The notes below the pieces were generated by a model. That model ran no database searches and was not told where the DNA came from. It was given only the letters and a program-made list of their open reading frames with translations. Of a DNA stretch of 64,000 nt, positions 17,617-25,591 are shown piece by piece; within the stretch, counting starts at the first letter, position 1; each line of letters opens with the position of its first letter. The DNA comes from Chloroflexota bacterium (GTDB lineage Bacteria; Chloroflexota; Limnocylindria; QHBO01): contig JBBDXT010000004.1 of NCBI GenBank assembly GCA_040902225.1, forward strand, positions 764,965 through 828,964. The letters are read 5' to 3'. Both the position numbers and the translations under genes were made by a program.

Positions 17617-17895
17617 CTCAAAAAGAAAACCCGTCCCTGATCCGGGACGGGAAGCTGACTCCCCGCGGTACCACCCGCGCTTGACCGATGCCGCCGATCG
17701 ACCTCGATCCTCTCGTCGCGCCTCGCTATCGGGGGGCCGGCCCGGGAGGCGTTACCACGGCGCTCGCCGCTTGGCACCTCCGGCTCGGGAGGGATCGCCC
17801 GCCGTCTCGAGGCCGCCCGCTCACACCATCCGGGCTCGCTGCATGCTCGATCTCGACGCGAACGCTGGCTCCGTCATCGCCGTCTTCGATTGCGC
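17617..17895 (-). promoter_or_regulatory. T-box riboswitch, isoleucine-specific, upstream of ileS
   Basis: The leader RNA contains the invariant T-box sequence GGGTGGTACCGCGG (TGGTACCGCG at 17673..17664), whose TGGT bulge can pair with the ACCA end of uncharged tRNA-Ile. Upstream, AGCGAGCCCGG...GGTGTGAG (about 17842-17819) matches the distal Stem I loops. An ATC triplet at 17795..17793 in the returning strand of Stem I is the probable specifier. Downstream is a terminator with a T-run. When tRNA-Ile is uncharged the antiterminator should form and ileS plus the downstream operon be read. Exact stem limits need folding. Confidence 0.9.
17621..17651 (-). terminator. T-box-controlled intrinsic terminator
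   Basis: Read on the minus strand, an 8-bp perfect hairpin CCCGTCCC/GGGACGGG (17651..17630, 6-nt loop) is followed by TTTTCTTTTT. It lies between the T-box sequence and the ileS start, exactly where the terminator alternative of a transcriptional T-box is expected. Confidence 0.9.
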
Positions 17896-17897
17896 GG

Positions 17898-17927
17898 ATC
17901 GTCGCAGCGCAGCGCCCGGCTTGTCAA
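17898..17927 (-). promoter_or_regulatory. Probable promoter of the ileS operon
   Basis: A perfect TTGACA (17927..17922) is followed after 18 bases by GACGAT (17903..17898), which keeps the A2, A5 and T6 positions of a -10 box. It lies just downstream of the stop of the membrane-protein gene and upstream of T-box Stem I. Moderately convincing because of position. Confidence 0.5.
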
Positions 17928-17932
17928 TCTCG

Positions 17933-19063
17933 TTAGGCGAGGATGGTTCGAGTCAGCATGGCGAGTGCCGCCAGGCTGCTGACCATCACCAGCCCGCCGA
18001 GGCGCGGATACCAGACTCGCGCGATGAGCGCGCCGATCGCGCCGAGCGGACCGACAAGCACCAGGGCGGCCAGCAGGATCCGCGCCTCGTCGATGGGGAG
18101 CGCCGGCCGGCCGGTGACCGTGACCGCGGTCCAGGCAATGGCTGCGCCGATCAGGGGGAGCGCGATCGGAAGGGCCGCAACCACCGCCTCCGGTCCGGGC
18201 ACGGACAGCCACGCGGGCCGCTGCCATTGGGCGCGCTCTCGCCGGCGCGCGACTCGTGGCGTGGCGGCGGGCGTGAAGACGGCCTCGCCTGATGCAGCGA
18301 AAACGGGTGCGGGCACCGCTTCCGGCGCGGCCGGTGCTTCGGGCACGACCTGCGCAGCCGCGCCGGCTCGCTCCGCCTCGGCGGCCACCTGGGCGGCTGC
18401 CCGCTCCGCCGCGAGCCGCTGCTCGATGAGCGTTCGCTCGATGCCCGTCAGCACGCGTGGCGCAGCGGGCGCCGGCGGCCGTGGAGCTACAGGTGGCGCC
18501 GGCGGCGCAGCCCGTCGCGCGGCCACCTCGTCCAGGCGCTCCTGGAGGCGGACGGCATGGGTCATTGCTGCCAGCAGGTCGCTCTCGACGGCGGCCGCGA
18601 TCGCCAGGCGGCCGTGGTCCGTCGGCGCCACGATGAGTGGCGGGCGGCGGGAGAGACGGATCAGCTCGATCGGCTCGTCGCCCCGCAGCACGGCTGGCCC
18701 GACGGCCCAGCCCAGGGCTCCGAAGCGCGGCTGGAGCGCTGCGGCGTTCTCGCCACCGACCGCAACTCGCGTCACCGGTCCGCGCACCAGGCGGTAGCGA
18801 CGCTCGCCGCCGAGCCAGTGCAGCCGCAGGACACCGGGCTCGACGAGCAGGCGATACGACGCGACGAGCGCCACCAGGTAGGCCGCGACCAGGGCGGCCA
18901 GGGCCCCAGCCCCAACCAGCGAGATGCCGCCCGGGCCGCCGAGCAGCAGCCCGCCGGTCACCGCAGCCGCTGCGATCAGCACAAAGGCGACCGGCGCCGC
19001 GAAGAGACGGACTCGATCGCGGGCGAGCCGAACGGAGGTGATCTGGGTCGTCAGCTCGGACAT
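17933..19063 (-). CDS. Membrane protein with PH-like domain, unknown function
   Basis: I do not recognise this 376-aa protein. It has two hydrophobic segments near the N-terminus (about 22-46 and 48-70). A compact beta-rich region follows (about 72-165, YRLLVEPGVLRLHWLGGERRY region), resembling bacterial PH-like domains. Next comes an Ala/Pro-rich helical linker (about 170-285), then three C-terminal membrane segments (about 293-318, 325-347, 352-374). It begins 3 bases after the stop of the glycosyltransferase, so the two are probably co-expressed, perhaps in envelope polysaccharide production. The PH assignment is tentative. Confidence 0.75.
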   Translation of the reverse strand: MSELTTQITSVRLARDRVRLFAAPVAFVLIAAAAVTGGLLLGGPGGISLVGAGALAALVAAYLVALVASYRLLVEPGVLRLHWLGGERRYRLVRGPVTRVAVGGENAAALQPRFGALGWAVGPAVLRGDEPIELIRLSRRPPLIVAPTDHGRLAIAAAVESDLLAAMTHAVRLQERLDEVAARRAAPPAPPVAPRPPAPAAPRVLTGIERTLIEQRLAAERAAAQVAAEAERAGAAAQVVPEAPAAPEAVPAPVFAASGEAVFTPAATPRVARRRERAQWQRPAWLSVPGPEAVVAALPIALPLIGAAIAWTAVTVTGRPALPIDEARILLAALVLVGPLGAIGALIARVWYPRLGGLVMVSSLAALAMLTRTILA

Positions 19064-19066
19064 CGG

Positions 19067-20569
19067 TCAGACCTTCTCGGTGACGCGATACTCCAGGTAG
19101 CGCCCGGTCAGCAGGCGAGTCTGCGCGTCCAACGCGGGCAGATTGCTGAAGAAGATACCCACGAAGGGGAGGCCGGTCCAGCCTGCGTACACGAGCAGCT
19201 TGCGGAACCAGCCCCAGTCGGATGGCCACGGCGGCACGATTCGGTGCTCGACCCAGATCAGCACGATCAGCGCGACGAGCCCGATCGACAGCATGCTGGA
19301 GGCGTAGATCGGCAGGTTCTGGCCAAGCGTCGTCCGAGCAAAGGCCGGGTTGATAACGAGCGGCACCGCCGCGCCGAAGATCACCACGAACGGCGCGATC
19401 GCCCAGTTGATGTGCTCGCCGAAGAGGTTGAGGATGCGCCAGGCGCGCGACCAGAACGGGATCTCGCGATGCGCGATCGCGTTCTGTACCACGTACGGCA
19501 GGTCGGTGACTCCCCACGCCCAGCGGCGTGCCTGGAGGTACTGGCTGGCCAGCGAGCCCCAGTAGGTCTTGGCTCGCACCGCGTCCCCGTAGATCGGGAT
19601 GAAGAGCGGCACCGCCCGGAACCGATCGCCGAACGTGAAGAAGCTCTTCCAGTAGAAGCGGCTGTCCTCGGGGATCGCATCGGTCGCCCAGTAGCCCACC
19701 TCGTGAACCATGTGCAGGGTCGTCGAATAGCTGCCGAAGCTCTGCAGCTTCTCCGGGAGCACGCTGCGCCACATCTGCAGCTGGGTGAGGACCGCCGCGA
19801 AGAGCCGCAACAGGAGCGGCGCCTCCCATATGTTGTTGTGAAAGTACGGGACCGGCTGGTAGAGCTGGGTGTCGCGATTGGGGTCGGTGACGTGCACCCA
19901 GCTCAGATAGTTGAAGTACTCGGGATGGACCCGGTAGTCGGCATCGAGGTCAGTCACCATCAGGAGGCTGGGGTCCATGCCACGCTCGCGCACGAGGAGC
20001 CGATACAGCCACCGCCCGCCGAAGGCCATCGCGCTGCTCTTGCCGACCACGATCCCCGGTTCGAGCGGGTCGAGGATGTGCAGGAAATCGGCGAAGGCCG
20101 AGGCGAATTCGGTCCGCAGCGCCTCCACGTTGGCAATTCCAGCGGCATCGGTCTCGCGCGTGATGATCGCGCAGATCTTGCGCTCGGCCGGCCAATCAGC
20201 CTCCGCCAGGGCCCGGACGGTGTGGCGCAGCTTCTCCAGCGACTCGGTGTAGGTCGGGATCAGGGCGAGGTGCGTGTAGGACCGCCAGTCCGGCAGAGCC
20301 GGATCGTCGAGTGCCTCCAGCCGTCCACGCCAGTCCGTGTCGAGCACCCTGCGGATGCGGCGGTAGGCGACGATCACCGCCCCGGAAAACCAGAGAGCGC
20401 GACAGAGCCAGTAGAAGTCGAAGCTCAGCACGAAATAGGCCACCAGCCACGGGTAGCTGAAGCTGAGCCAGATCGGGCCGATGATGACCGCCCAGCTGAC
20501 CGTTCCCGGGACCATCTCTAGCAGTCGCTGCAGCCAGAGATAGCGCTCCTGTGTTCGCGCCTCGGACAT
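19067..20569 (-). CDS. Membrane glycosyltransferase, family 2-like
   Basis: This 500-aa protein has two N-terminal membrane segments (about 25-45 and 47-66) and a cytoplasmic GT-A domain. The latter shows IPTYTES (104-110), the metal-binding DLDAD (207-211) and the QxxRW-like motif QARRWAWG near 355. At least three C-terminal membrane segments follow. This is the layout of processive GT2 enzymes (cellulose/hyaluronan synthase-like), so it likely makes or extends an envelope polysaccharide. The product and sugar donor cannot be told. It lies just upstream of the PH-like membrane gene. Confidence 0.88.
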   Translation of the reverse strand: MSEARTQERYLWLQRLLEMVPGTVSWAVIIGPIWLSFSYPWLVAYFVLSFDFYWLCRALWFSGAVIVAYRRIRRVLDTDWRGRLEALDDPALPDWRSYTHLALIPTYTESLEKLRHTVRALAEADWPAERKICAIITRETDAAGIANVEALRTEFASAFADFLHILDPLEPGIVVGKSSAMAFGGRWLYRLLVRERGMDPSLLMVTDLDADYRVHPEYFNYLSWVHVTDPNRDTQLYQPVPYFHNNIWEAPLLLRLFAAVLTQLQMWRSVLPEKLQSFGSYSTTLHMVHEVGYWATDAIPEDSRFYWKSFFTFGDRFRAVPLFIPIYGDAVRAKTYWGSLASQYLQARRWAWGVTDLPYVVQNAIAHREIPFWSRAWRILNLFGEHINWAIAPFVVIFGAAVPLVINPAFARTTLGQNLPIYASSMLSIGLVALIVLIWVEHRIVPPWPSDWGWFRKLLVYAGWTGLPFVGIFFSNLPALDAQTRLLTGRYLEYRVTEKV

Positions 20570-20625
20570 GGCCCCCTCGTCTGGGTCGCCGCCGTCGTCG
20601 CGGACGGCGACGAGCGCAGCGGTCG

Positions 20626-21585
20626 TTAGTAGACCGGCGTCAGCCAGTCGCGGTAGGCGTCAGAGCGACCGCGCACCGCGTCGAAGTAGAGCTGGTGCAG
20701 GCGGTGCGTGATGGGGCCAACCTTGCCAGTCCCGATCTGCCGCCGGTCGACCTCGACCACCGGAGCCAGCTGGGCGCCCGTCCCGCACAGGAAGACCTCG
20801 TCGGCCATGTACAGCTCAGTGCGGTCGATGCTGCGCTCCTTGACCGGGAGGCCGAGGTCGCCGGCCATCGTGATCATGTGCTCGCGCGTGATCCCCTCCA
20901 GGATGTTGTCGCTGCCCGGGGGCGTGATCAGGGTCCCTTCGCGCACGATGAAAAGGTTCTCCGCGCTGCCCTCGCTGACGTGGCCATCGTGCGTCAGCAT
21001 GATCGCCTCGTCGAAGCCGTTCATCTGTGCCTCGCTCTTGGCGAAGGCGCCGTTCACATACGAGCCGGTGATCTTGCTGCGAGCCGGGATGGCGTTGTCA
21101 TCGGTCCTGCGCCAGGTGCTCACCTGGGCCCGGATCCCCGCCTCGGTGTCGATGTACTTGCCGAACGGCACCGCGAAGATGGTGAGGTCGGACTCGAGGT
21201 TGTGGAGGCGAACGCCGATGATCTCGCTCGACTTGTAGCAGATCGGTCGGATGTAGGCATCCTCGCGGAAGCCGTCTCGCCGAAGGAGCTCGACGGTGAT
21301 CCCGACGAGCTCCTCTGGGGTGTGTCGCAGCTCCAGCTGGAGGAGCCTGACGGACCGATGAATCCGCTCGAAATGCGCCAGAAGGTCGAGCCCGTAGAGC
21401 TGTTCCTGCTCGGCGTTCCAATAGCAGCGGACGCCCTCGAAGACGGCCGTGCCGTAATTGAAGGCGTGGGTCATCACACTGATCTTGGCTTCGGCAAGGG
21501 GCACGAAATCCCCGCGGAAGTAGGCCCACAGACCTGCCGTGCGGTCCGCCTCGGCGGTGGCCGTGGCGGTTTGCTGCTTCAGCAA
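20626..21585 (-). CDS. ilvE: Branched-chain amino acid aminotransferase
   Basis: A PLP enzyme for the last step of Leu, Ile and Val synthesis. The 319-aa protein has the fold-type IV motifs ISVMTHAFNYGTAVFEGVR (35-53), AYIRPICY (110-117), the PLP-binding lysine in SKITGSYVNGAFAKSEA (Lys171), and the phosphate-binding VSEGSAENLF. The chosen start is TTG at 21585, preceded by GAGGAGG with 5-nt spacing; no ATG fits. A TATACT box (21649..21644) about 60 nt upstream is a likely -10. The larger open frame upstream overlaps the exchanger gene and is not homologous. Confidence 0.95.
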   Translation of the reverse strand: MLKQQTATATAEADRTAGLWAYFRGDFVPLAEAKISVMTHAFNYGTAVFEGVRCYWNAEQEQLYGLDLLAHFERIHRSVRLLQLELRHTPEELVGITVELLRRDGFREDAYIRPICYKSSEIIGVRLHNLESDLTIFAVPFGKYIDTEAGIRAQVSTWRRTDDNAIPARSKITGSYVNGAFAKSEAQMNGFDEAIMLTHDGHVSEGSAENLFIVREGTLITPPGSDNILEGITREHMITMAGDLGLPVKERSIDRTELYMADEVFLCGTGAQLAPVVEVDRRQIGTGKVGPITHRLHQLYFDAVRGRSDAYRDWLTPVY

Positions 21586-21692
21586 CGTGACCTCCTCAGT
21601 CGCCGGGCCGCGCCCCGACGAGCGCGGACCTATCGGCGCTGGCAGTATACGGCGCCCCGCACCACGCTTGGCCGCGGTGGGCATCGGCTCAC

Positions 21693-22808
21693 TCAGTGCC
21701 CCACCGCCGCTCCAGCCGGCAGCAGCAATGCCGCAGCCACGTATGCGAGGTAGATCGGGCCGCCGATCAGCAGCGACCAGGCGCTGAGCCGGCCGCGCCG
21801 CAGCATGACACCGAAGATGAGGAGCGTGGAGACGAAGGCGGCGCCGGCCGACGCGAACGCGAGTGCACTGCTGGCCTTGAAGGTCCACTCCGTGAACAGG
21901 ATGCCCAGCACGGTGGGCAGGCAGCTCTGGAAGACCATGGCGCCGCTGATGTTGCCCATCGCCAGCGTGTCCTTGCCGGATCGCACCCAGATCACGCTGT
22001 TGAACTTCTCCGGCAGCTCTGTGGCGATCGGCGCGATGACCAGGGCCAGGATCCTTGGATCCAGCCCAATGGTGCTCGACAGGTTCTCCACCGCCCCGAC
22101 GAAGACCTGGGCGCCCACGATGATCAGGGCTAGCGCGGCGATCACCTGCGTGACGATGATGCGAAGCCGTGGATGGTCGACCGCTTCGCCTGGCCCACGC
22201 CCGTGCGGAAAGACGTCGAGGTCGACGAGCGGTTCTGGGGCGCGCCTGGTCAGCCGGCTGAGGTGGAGCCGGTTGAGCTCGCTCGAGTCGCCCTCCTCCG
22301 CGGGATCGGTGAAATGGGCTCGCACGTAGACGGCATACAGGATGACAAGCCCAGCGGCGATGAGCCAGCGCCCGGCCTCCAGCTCGGGTGGCAGAAAGGC
22401 GCAGCCGATGGCAGCGGAATAGGCGACCAGGAAGTAGATCACATCTCGGCCCAGGACCCGTACGTTGATGTTCATCTGGGTCCCACGCCGTCCGTTGCGA
22501 GCAAGGAGGACGATCGCTGTTCCGGTCACGAACATCGCGAGCGTCGAGAGCATGAACGGTGCGCCGAGGATGGCGCCCACGCCGATCTCGGCCGAGTTCG
22601 GCGAACCGCCGCCGAAGATCGTCGGCCCCACGATGGCGATGACGGGGATGAGGGTCTCCGGCATCGCCGTCGCGACTGCCGCGAGCACGCTGCCGACCGC
22701 CCCCTCGGCCAGGTTCAGTCGGTGCCCGAACCACTCGATCCCGTTGGTGAACAGCTCGGCGCCGAGCAGGATGACCACCAGCGCGACGAACAGCAGAACC
22801 AGATCCAT
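21693..22808 (-). CDS. Sodium/calcium exchanger (CaCA superfamily) membrane protein
   Basis: This 371-aa, roughly ten-helix protein has the two inverted alpha-repeats of cation/Ca2+ antiporters. The first is LAAVATAMPETLIPV with GAILGAPF, the second VIAPIATELPEKFNSV with MGNISGAMVFQ. A charged cytoplasmic loop (about 165-215) separates the halves. It should exchange Ca2+ for Na+ or H+ across the cytoplasmic membrane; ion specificity is not deducible. It lies between rpsR and ilvE with its own start and no overlap. Confidence 0.88.
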   Translation of the reverse strand: MDLVLLFVALVVILLGAELFTNGIEWFGHRLNLAEGAVGSVLAAVATAMPETLIPVIAIVGPTIFGGGSPNSAEIGVGAILGAPFMLSTLAMFVTGTAIVLLARNGRRGTQMNINVRVLGRDVIYFLVAYSAAIGCAFLPPELEAGRWLIAAGLVILYAVYVRAHFTDPAEEGDSSELNRLHLSRLTRRAPEPLVDLDVFPHGRGPGEAVDHPRLRIIVTQVIAALALIIVGAQVFVGAVENLSSTIGLDPRILALVIAPIATELPEKFNSVIWVRSGKDTLAMGNISGAMVFQSCLPTVLGILFTEWTFKASSALAFASAGAAFVSTLLIFGVMLRRGRLSAWSLLIGGPIYLAYVAAALLLPAGAAVGH

Positions 22809-22849
22809 TGGCCTTCAGCCCTGTCCCTTCGATGGGCCCAAGATCGGGG

Positions 22850-23119
22850 TTATGGGCGCAGGTGCTGTGGTGCCACCGGCAGCAGAGCGACGTGCCTGGC
22901 GCGCTTCAGCGCCACGGTCAGCATGCGCTGGTGGCGCGCACAGGTGCCGGTCTTGCGCCGCGGCTCGATCTTCGCGCGCTCGGACAGGTAGCGACGCAGG
23001 CGGTTGACCTCCTTGTAGTCGATCGCCTCCGCCTTGTCGACGCAGAAGTTGCAGACCTTGCGCCGGCGTCGATCGCGGTAGTAGTCCGCCGTTTCGCGGC
23101 GGGAACGTGGGCTTGCCAT
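22850..23119 (-). CDS. rpsR: 30S ribosomal protein S18, zinc-binding form
   Basis: The 89-aa protein includes KVCNFCVDK (Cys23, Cys26) and TGTCARHQ (Cys60, His63), the ligands of the C+ form of S18, and the conserved [19 protein letters not shown]. The C-terminus is longer than average. It is the last gene of rpsF-ssb-rpsR; rplI, often next, is absent here and replaced by the exchanger gene. Confidence 0.96.
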   Translation of the reverse strand: MASPRSRRETADYYRDRRRRKVCNFCVDKAEAIDYKEVNRLRRYLSERAKIEPRRKTGTCARHQRMLTVALKRARHVALLPVAPQHLRP

Positions 23120-23151
23120 GCTCTAGATCGCTTCCTCTCGCGTCATGTCAG

Positions 23152-23610
23152 CTAGAACGGGATGTCGTCGACGTCGATCGCATCGACCTCGGCAGCGGCC
23201 GGCTGTGCCGCCGCACCGCGAGGCCGGACTGCCGGTGGGGCGTCGGAAGCACCCTCGCCGAAGCCGCCACCCTCGCCGGGCTCGCGGCGCTCGAGCGACT
23301 GCACCCGGGCGAAACGGATCTCGAGCGACGTCCGCTTCTGACCGTCCTTGCCTTCCCACTCACGGGCGCGCAGCGCGCCCTCGGCGAAGACCTTGTGCCC
23401 CTTGCGCAGCCGCTCGGCGGCGCGCTCGGCGGCCTGCTCCCACAGCTCGACGCGGAACCACTGGGTCTCCTCCTGCCATTCGCCGTCGGGACCCTTGGAT
23501 CGGTCATTGACGGCCACGCGCAGCTCGGCGACCGCCTTGCCGCCGGGGGTGTAGCGCAACTCGGGGTCGGCCCCAAGGTTGCCGATGATCATCATCTTGT
23601 TCAGGGTCAT
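23152..23610 (-). CDS. ssb: Single-stranded DNA-binding protein
   Basis: The 152-aa protein has the OB-fold with MTLNKMMIIGNLGADPELRY, TQWFRVELWEQAAE and an acidic tail ending VDDIPF, the tip that recruits partner proteins such as PriA and RecG. GGAGGAGAG precedes ATG. The linker contains an Arg-Pro and Gly-rich segment. It lies between rpsF and rpsR, the common arrangement. Confidence 0.97.
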   Translation of the reverse strand: MTLNKMMIIGNLGADPELRYTPGGKAVAELRVAVNDRSKGPDGEWQEETQWFRVELWEQAAERAAERLRKGHKVFAEGALRAREWEGKDGQKRTSLEIRFARVQSLERREPGEGGGFGEGASDAPPAVRPRGAAAQPAAAEVDAIDVDDIPF

Positions 23611-23638
23611 GGTGCTGCTCTCCTCCGACCCGCCAGGG

Positions 23639-24064
23639 TCATGCCTGGGCGGCTACCTCGTCTTCGTCGCCGACCCCGTCTGGGAGCTCATCGGCCAGGA
23701 GGTCGTCTGCCTCATCGAGCTCAGCGGGGATCACCTCTTCGGCGTCCAGCATGTCGTCATCGGCCCGCCCCAGAGCCTTGTCTTCGAGCACGGTCACCAA
23801 GTGACGCAGGATCTCCTCGGTGATCAGGATCCCACGTTCGATGCTGCGGACCTCGGCGGGTGCGATGTCGAAGTGGATCAGGAAGTAACTCGCCTCACGG
23901 AAGTGCTTGATGTCGTAGGCGAGGCGACGCTTGCCCCACGGCGAGACCTTGGTGAGTGCCCCGCCGGCGTTGACAATGGCACGCGTCACCTTCTCGACCG
24001 CCGCCTGGAGCTTGTCGTCCTCCAGGTCCGGCCGGAACAGGAGCATCAGTTCGTAACGGCGCAT
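23639..24064 (-). CDS. rpsF: 30S ribosomal protein S6
   Basis: The 141-aa protein begins MRRYELMLLFRPDLED and includes SPWGKRRLAYDIKHFREASYF. An acidic C-terminal tail of about 45 residues is longer than usual. AGGAGAGG precedes the ATG. An in-frame extension upstream lacks S6 similarity and was discarded. First gene of rpsF-ssb-rpsR, served by the promoter at 24177-24205. Confidence 0.96.
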   Translation of the reverse strand: MRRYELMLLFRPDLEDDKLQAAVEKVTRAIVNAGGALTKVSPWGKRRLAYDIKHFREASYFLIHFDIAPAEVRSIERGILITEEILRHLVTVLEDKALGRADDDMLDAEEVIPAELDEADDLLADELPDGVGDEDEVAAQA

Positions 24065-24176
24065 CGGCCGACCTCTCCTCTCTATGGGCTTGCGGCACCC
24101 TCGGCTTGCGCCGTGACGGGTGCGGCAGAAAGGAGCCCATCTCGCGAAACGACCTCCATCGCTGGAGGCCATCCGG

Positions 24177-24205
24177 AGTATACGGTTCCGGGCACCTCGT
24201 CGCAA
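24177..24205 (-). promoter_or_regulatory. Promoter of rpsF-ssb-rpsR
   Basis: TTGCGA (24205..24200), a 17-bp spacer and TATACT (24182..24177) form a near-consensus housekeeping promoter facing rpsF. Another TATACT on the plus strand (24225-24230) faces the CpaE-like gene but lacks a clear -35. The region is thus a divergent promoter; the TATACT form recurs upstream of secD and ilvE. Confidence 0.75.
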
Positions 24206-24267
24206 TGCGTGCGGGGTGGCACCCTATACTGGGCGACCGATTGGCTCCACCCTCGACGAGGAACCGC

Positions 24268-25479
24268 GTGCCGGCCAACCCGATCCTGATCTGCGCACCC
24301 AGCCCGGAGCTGCGCGCCCGCCTCGAGCAGCTGCGCGAGGCAGGCTACGTCACCACGGCCGTCGAGACGGCGGCGGATTCCGTCAACGCGCTGGGCGCAG
24401 TGCCCTTCGACCTGATCATTGCCGAGGGACTTGCCGTGTCAGGGGCGATCGGCCGCATTCGCGGCGCAACCCCGAGGCAGGTTCCGCTGATCGTCGTCTC
24501 CCCCGCCGGCGACGTGGAGGCCCGCATCGCCTTCCTCGAGGCCGGGGCCGACGACGTGATCGCCGCGAGCTTCGCAAGGACAGAGCTCGAGGCTCGCGTC
24601 GAGGCGCTCCTGATCCGGACCGGCAAGGCTCGTCCGGAGGGTGCGGCGGGGACCGGGGCTGGCACGATCGTGACCTTCTTCTCACCCAAGGGCGGGGTCG
24701 GAACGACGACGCTCGCGGTGAACTCGGCCGTGCTGCTGGCCGCCGGTCCCAACGCGATGCAGGGCCACGCCGCGCGTGTCCTGTTGATCGACCTGGACCT
24801 GCAGTTCGGCCAGGTCGCGACGCACCTGAACCTCTCACCGCGCTACGACATCGCCGACCTGTGCGGCGACGAGCAGGCACTGGCCGATCCCATCCTGGCT
24901 GCGGGCTACCTGACCCTGCACGCGTCAGGTGTCAGCGTGCTTGCCGGACCCTCGAACCCGGAGGCTGACTTCCGGGTGACCGTCGACCAGCTCGAGAAGG
25001 CGCTCCGCATCCTGCGTCCTGGATTCGACCATGTCCTGGTCGATTGCGGATCGCGCCTCGACCCCCGCACGCTGTGGATGCTCGAGCAGGCCGACACCCA
25101 CGTATTCGTCATCTTCCCGGAGATCGCGGCCCTCCGCGCCTCGACGCAGATGCTCGGCTTCCTGGCGGAGACCGCGACGCTGCGGGCCACGACGCACCTC
25201 GTCGTCAACCATATCTTCCCCAAGGAGCTGCTCAAGACGCGGGACGTCGAGAACCTGCTCCGCGCCAAGCCGGTGGCCGAGATCCCGTACTCTGAGATCG
25301 ACATGATCCGCGCAGTGAACGAGGGCGTGCCGGTGGTCTTCAGCCGCCCCAGCTCTCCCGCCTCGCGGGCGATCCAGGTCCTGACGGTGGCGATCGTCGG
25401 CGCCGAGTGGCGTCAACGGCCGAGTACAAAGAAGAGCCAGGCGCCCCGTCGCCGCGGGCTGCACCTCGGTCGACGCTGA
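24268..25479 (+). CDS. cpaE: CpaE/TadZ-like Flp pilus localisation ATPase
   Basis: The 403-aa protein joins an N-terminal receiver-like domain (about 1-118) to a MinD/ParA-type ATPase. The receiver-like domain lacks an obvious phospho-acceptor Asp (IIAEG in its place). The ATPase has a deviant Walker A SPKGGVGTTTLAVN (139-152), LLIDLDLQFGQ and VDCGSRLDPRTLWML. This is the layout of CpaE/TadZ, which position Flp/Tad pilus machines. The start is GTG with GAGGA 5 nt upstream; a longer in-frame ATG would cover the divergent promoter. No other tad/cpa genes are in the window. Confidence 0.85.
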   Translation: MPANPILICAPSPELRARLEQLREAGYVTTAVETAADSVNALGAVPFDLIIAEGLAVSGAIGRIRGATPRQVPLIVVSPAGDVEARIAFLEAGADDVIAASFARTELEARVEALLIRTGKARPEGAAGTGAGTIVTFFSPKGGVGTTTLAVNSAVLLAAGPNAMQGHAARVLLIDLDLQFGQVATHLNLSPRYDIADLCGDEQALADPILAAGYLTLHASGVSVLAGPSNPEADFRVTVDQLEKALRILRPGFDHVLVDCGSRLDPRTLWMLEQADTHVFVIFPEIAALRASTQMLGFLAETATLRATTHLVVNHIFPKELLKTRDVENLLRAKPVAEIPYSEIDMIRAVNEGVPVVFSRPSSPASRAIQVLTVAIVGAEWRQRPSTKKSQAPRRRGLHLGRR

Positions 25480-25487
25480 GGCGGGGT

Positions 25488-25573
25488 TGGTGCCGGAGGA
25501 GGGATTCGAACCCCCACGCCCTTGCGGGCGGCCGGGTTTAAACCGGCCGCGTCTGCCATTCCGCCACTCCGGC
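25488..25573 (-). tRNA. tRNA-Leu (anticodon UAA)
   Basis: Full class II cloverleaf beginning GCCGGAGTGGCGGAA, anticodon loop TTTAAAC (UAA) on a 6-bp GC-rich stem, long variable arm, GGTTCGAATCC T-loop, acceptor end TCCGGCA and encoded CCA. It lies between the cpaE-like gene and asd. Confidence 0.97.
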
Positions 25574-25591
25574 CCTGGACGAGGTGGTGCG

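Noticed and set aside
14658-17684. A 1008-codon plus-strand open frame opposite ileS
   Set aside because: Length is explained by high GC and the strong codon bias of ileS; composition is Arg/Pro/Gly/Asp-rich noise without motifs.
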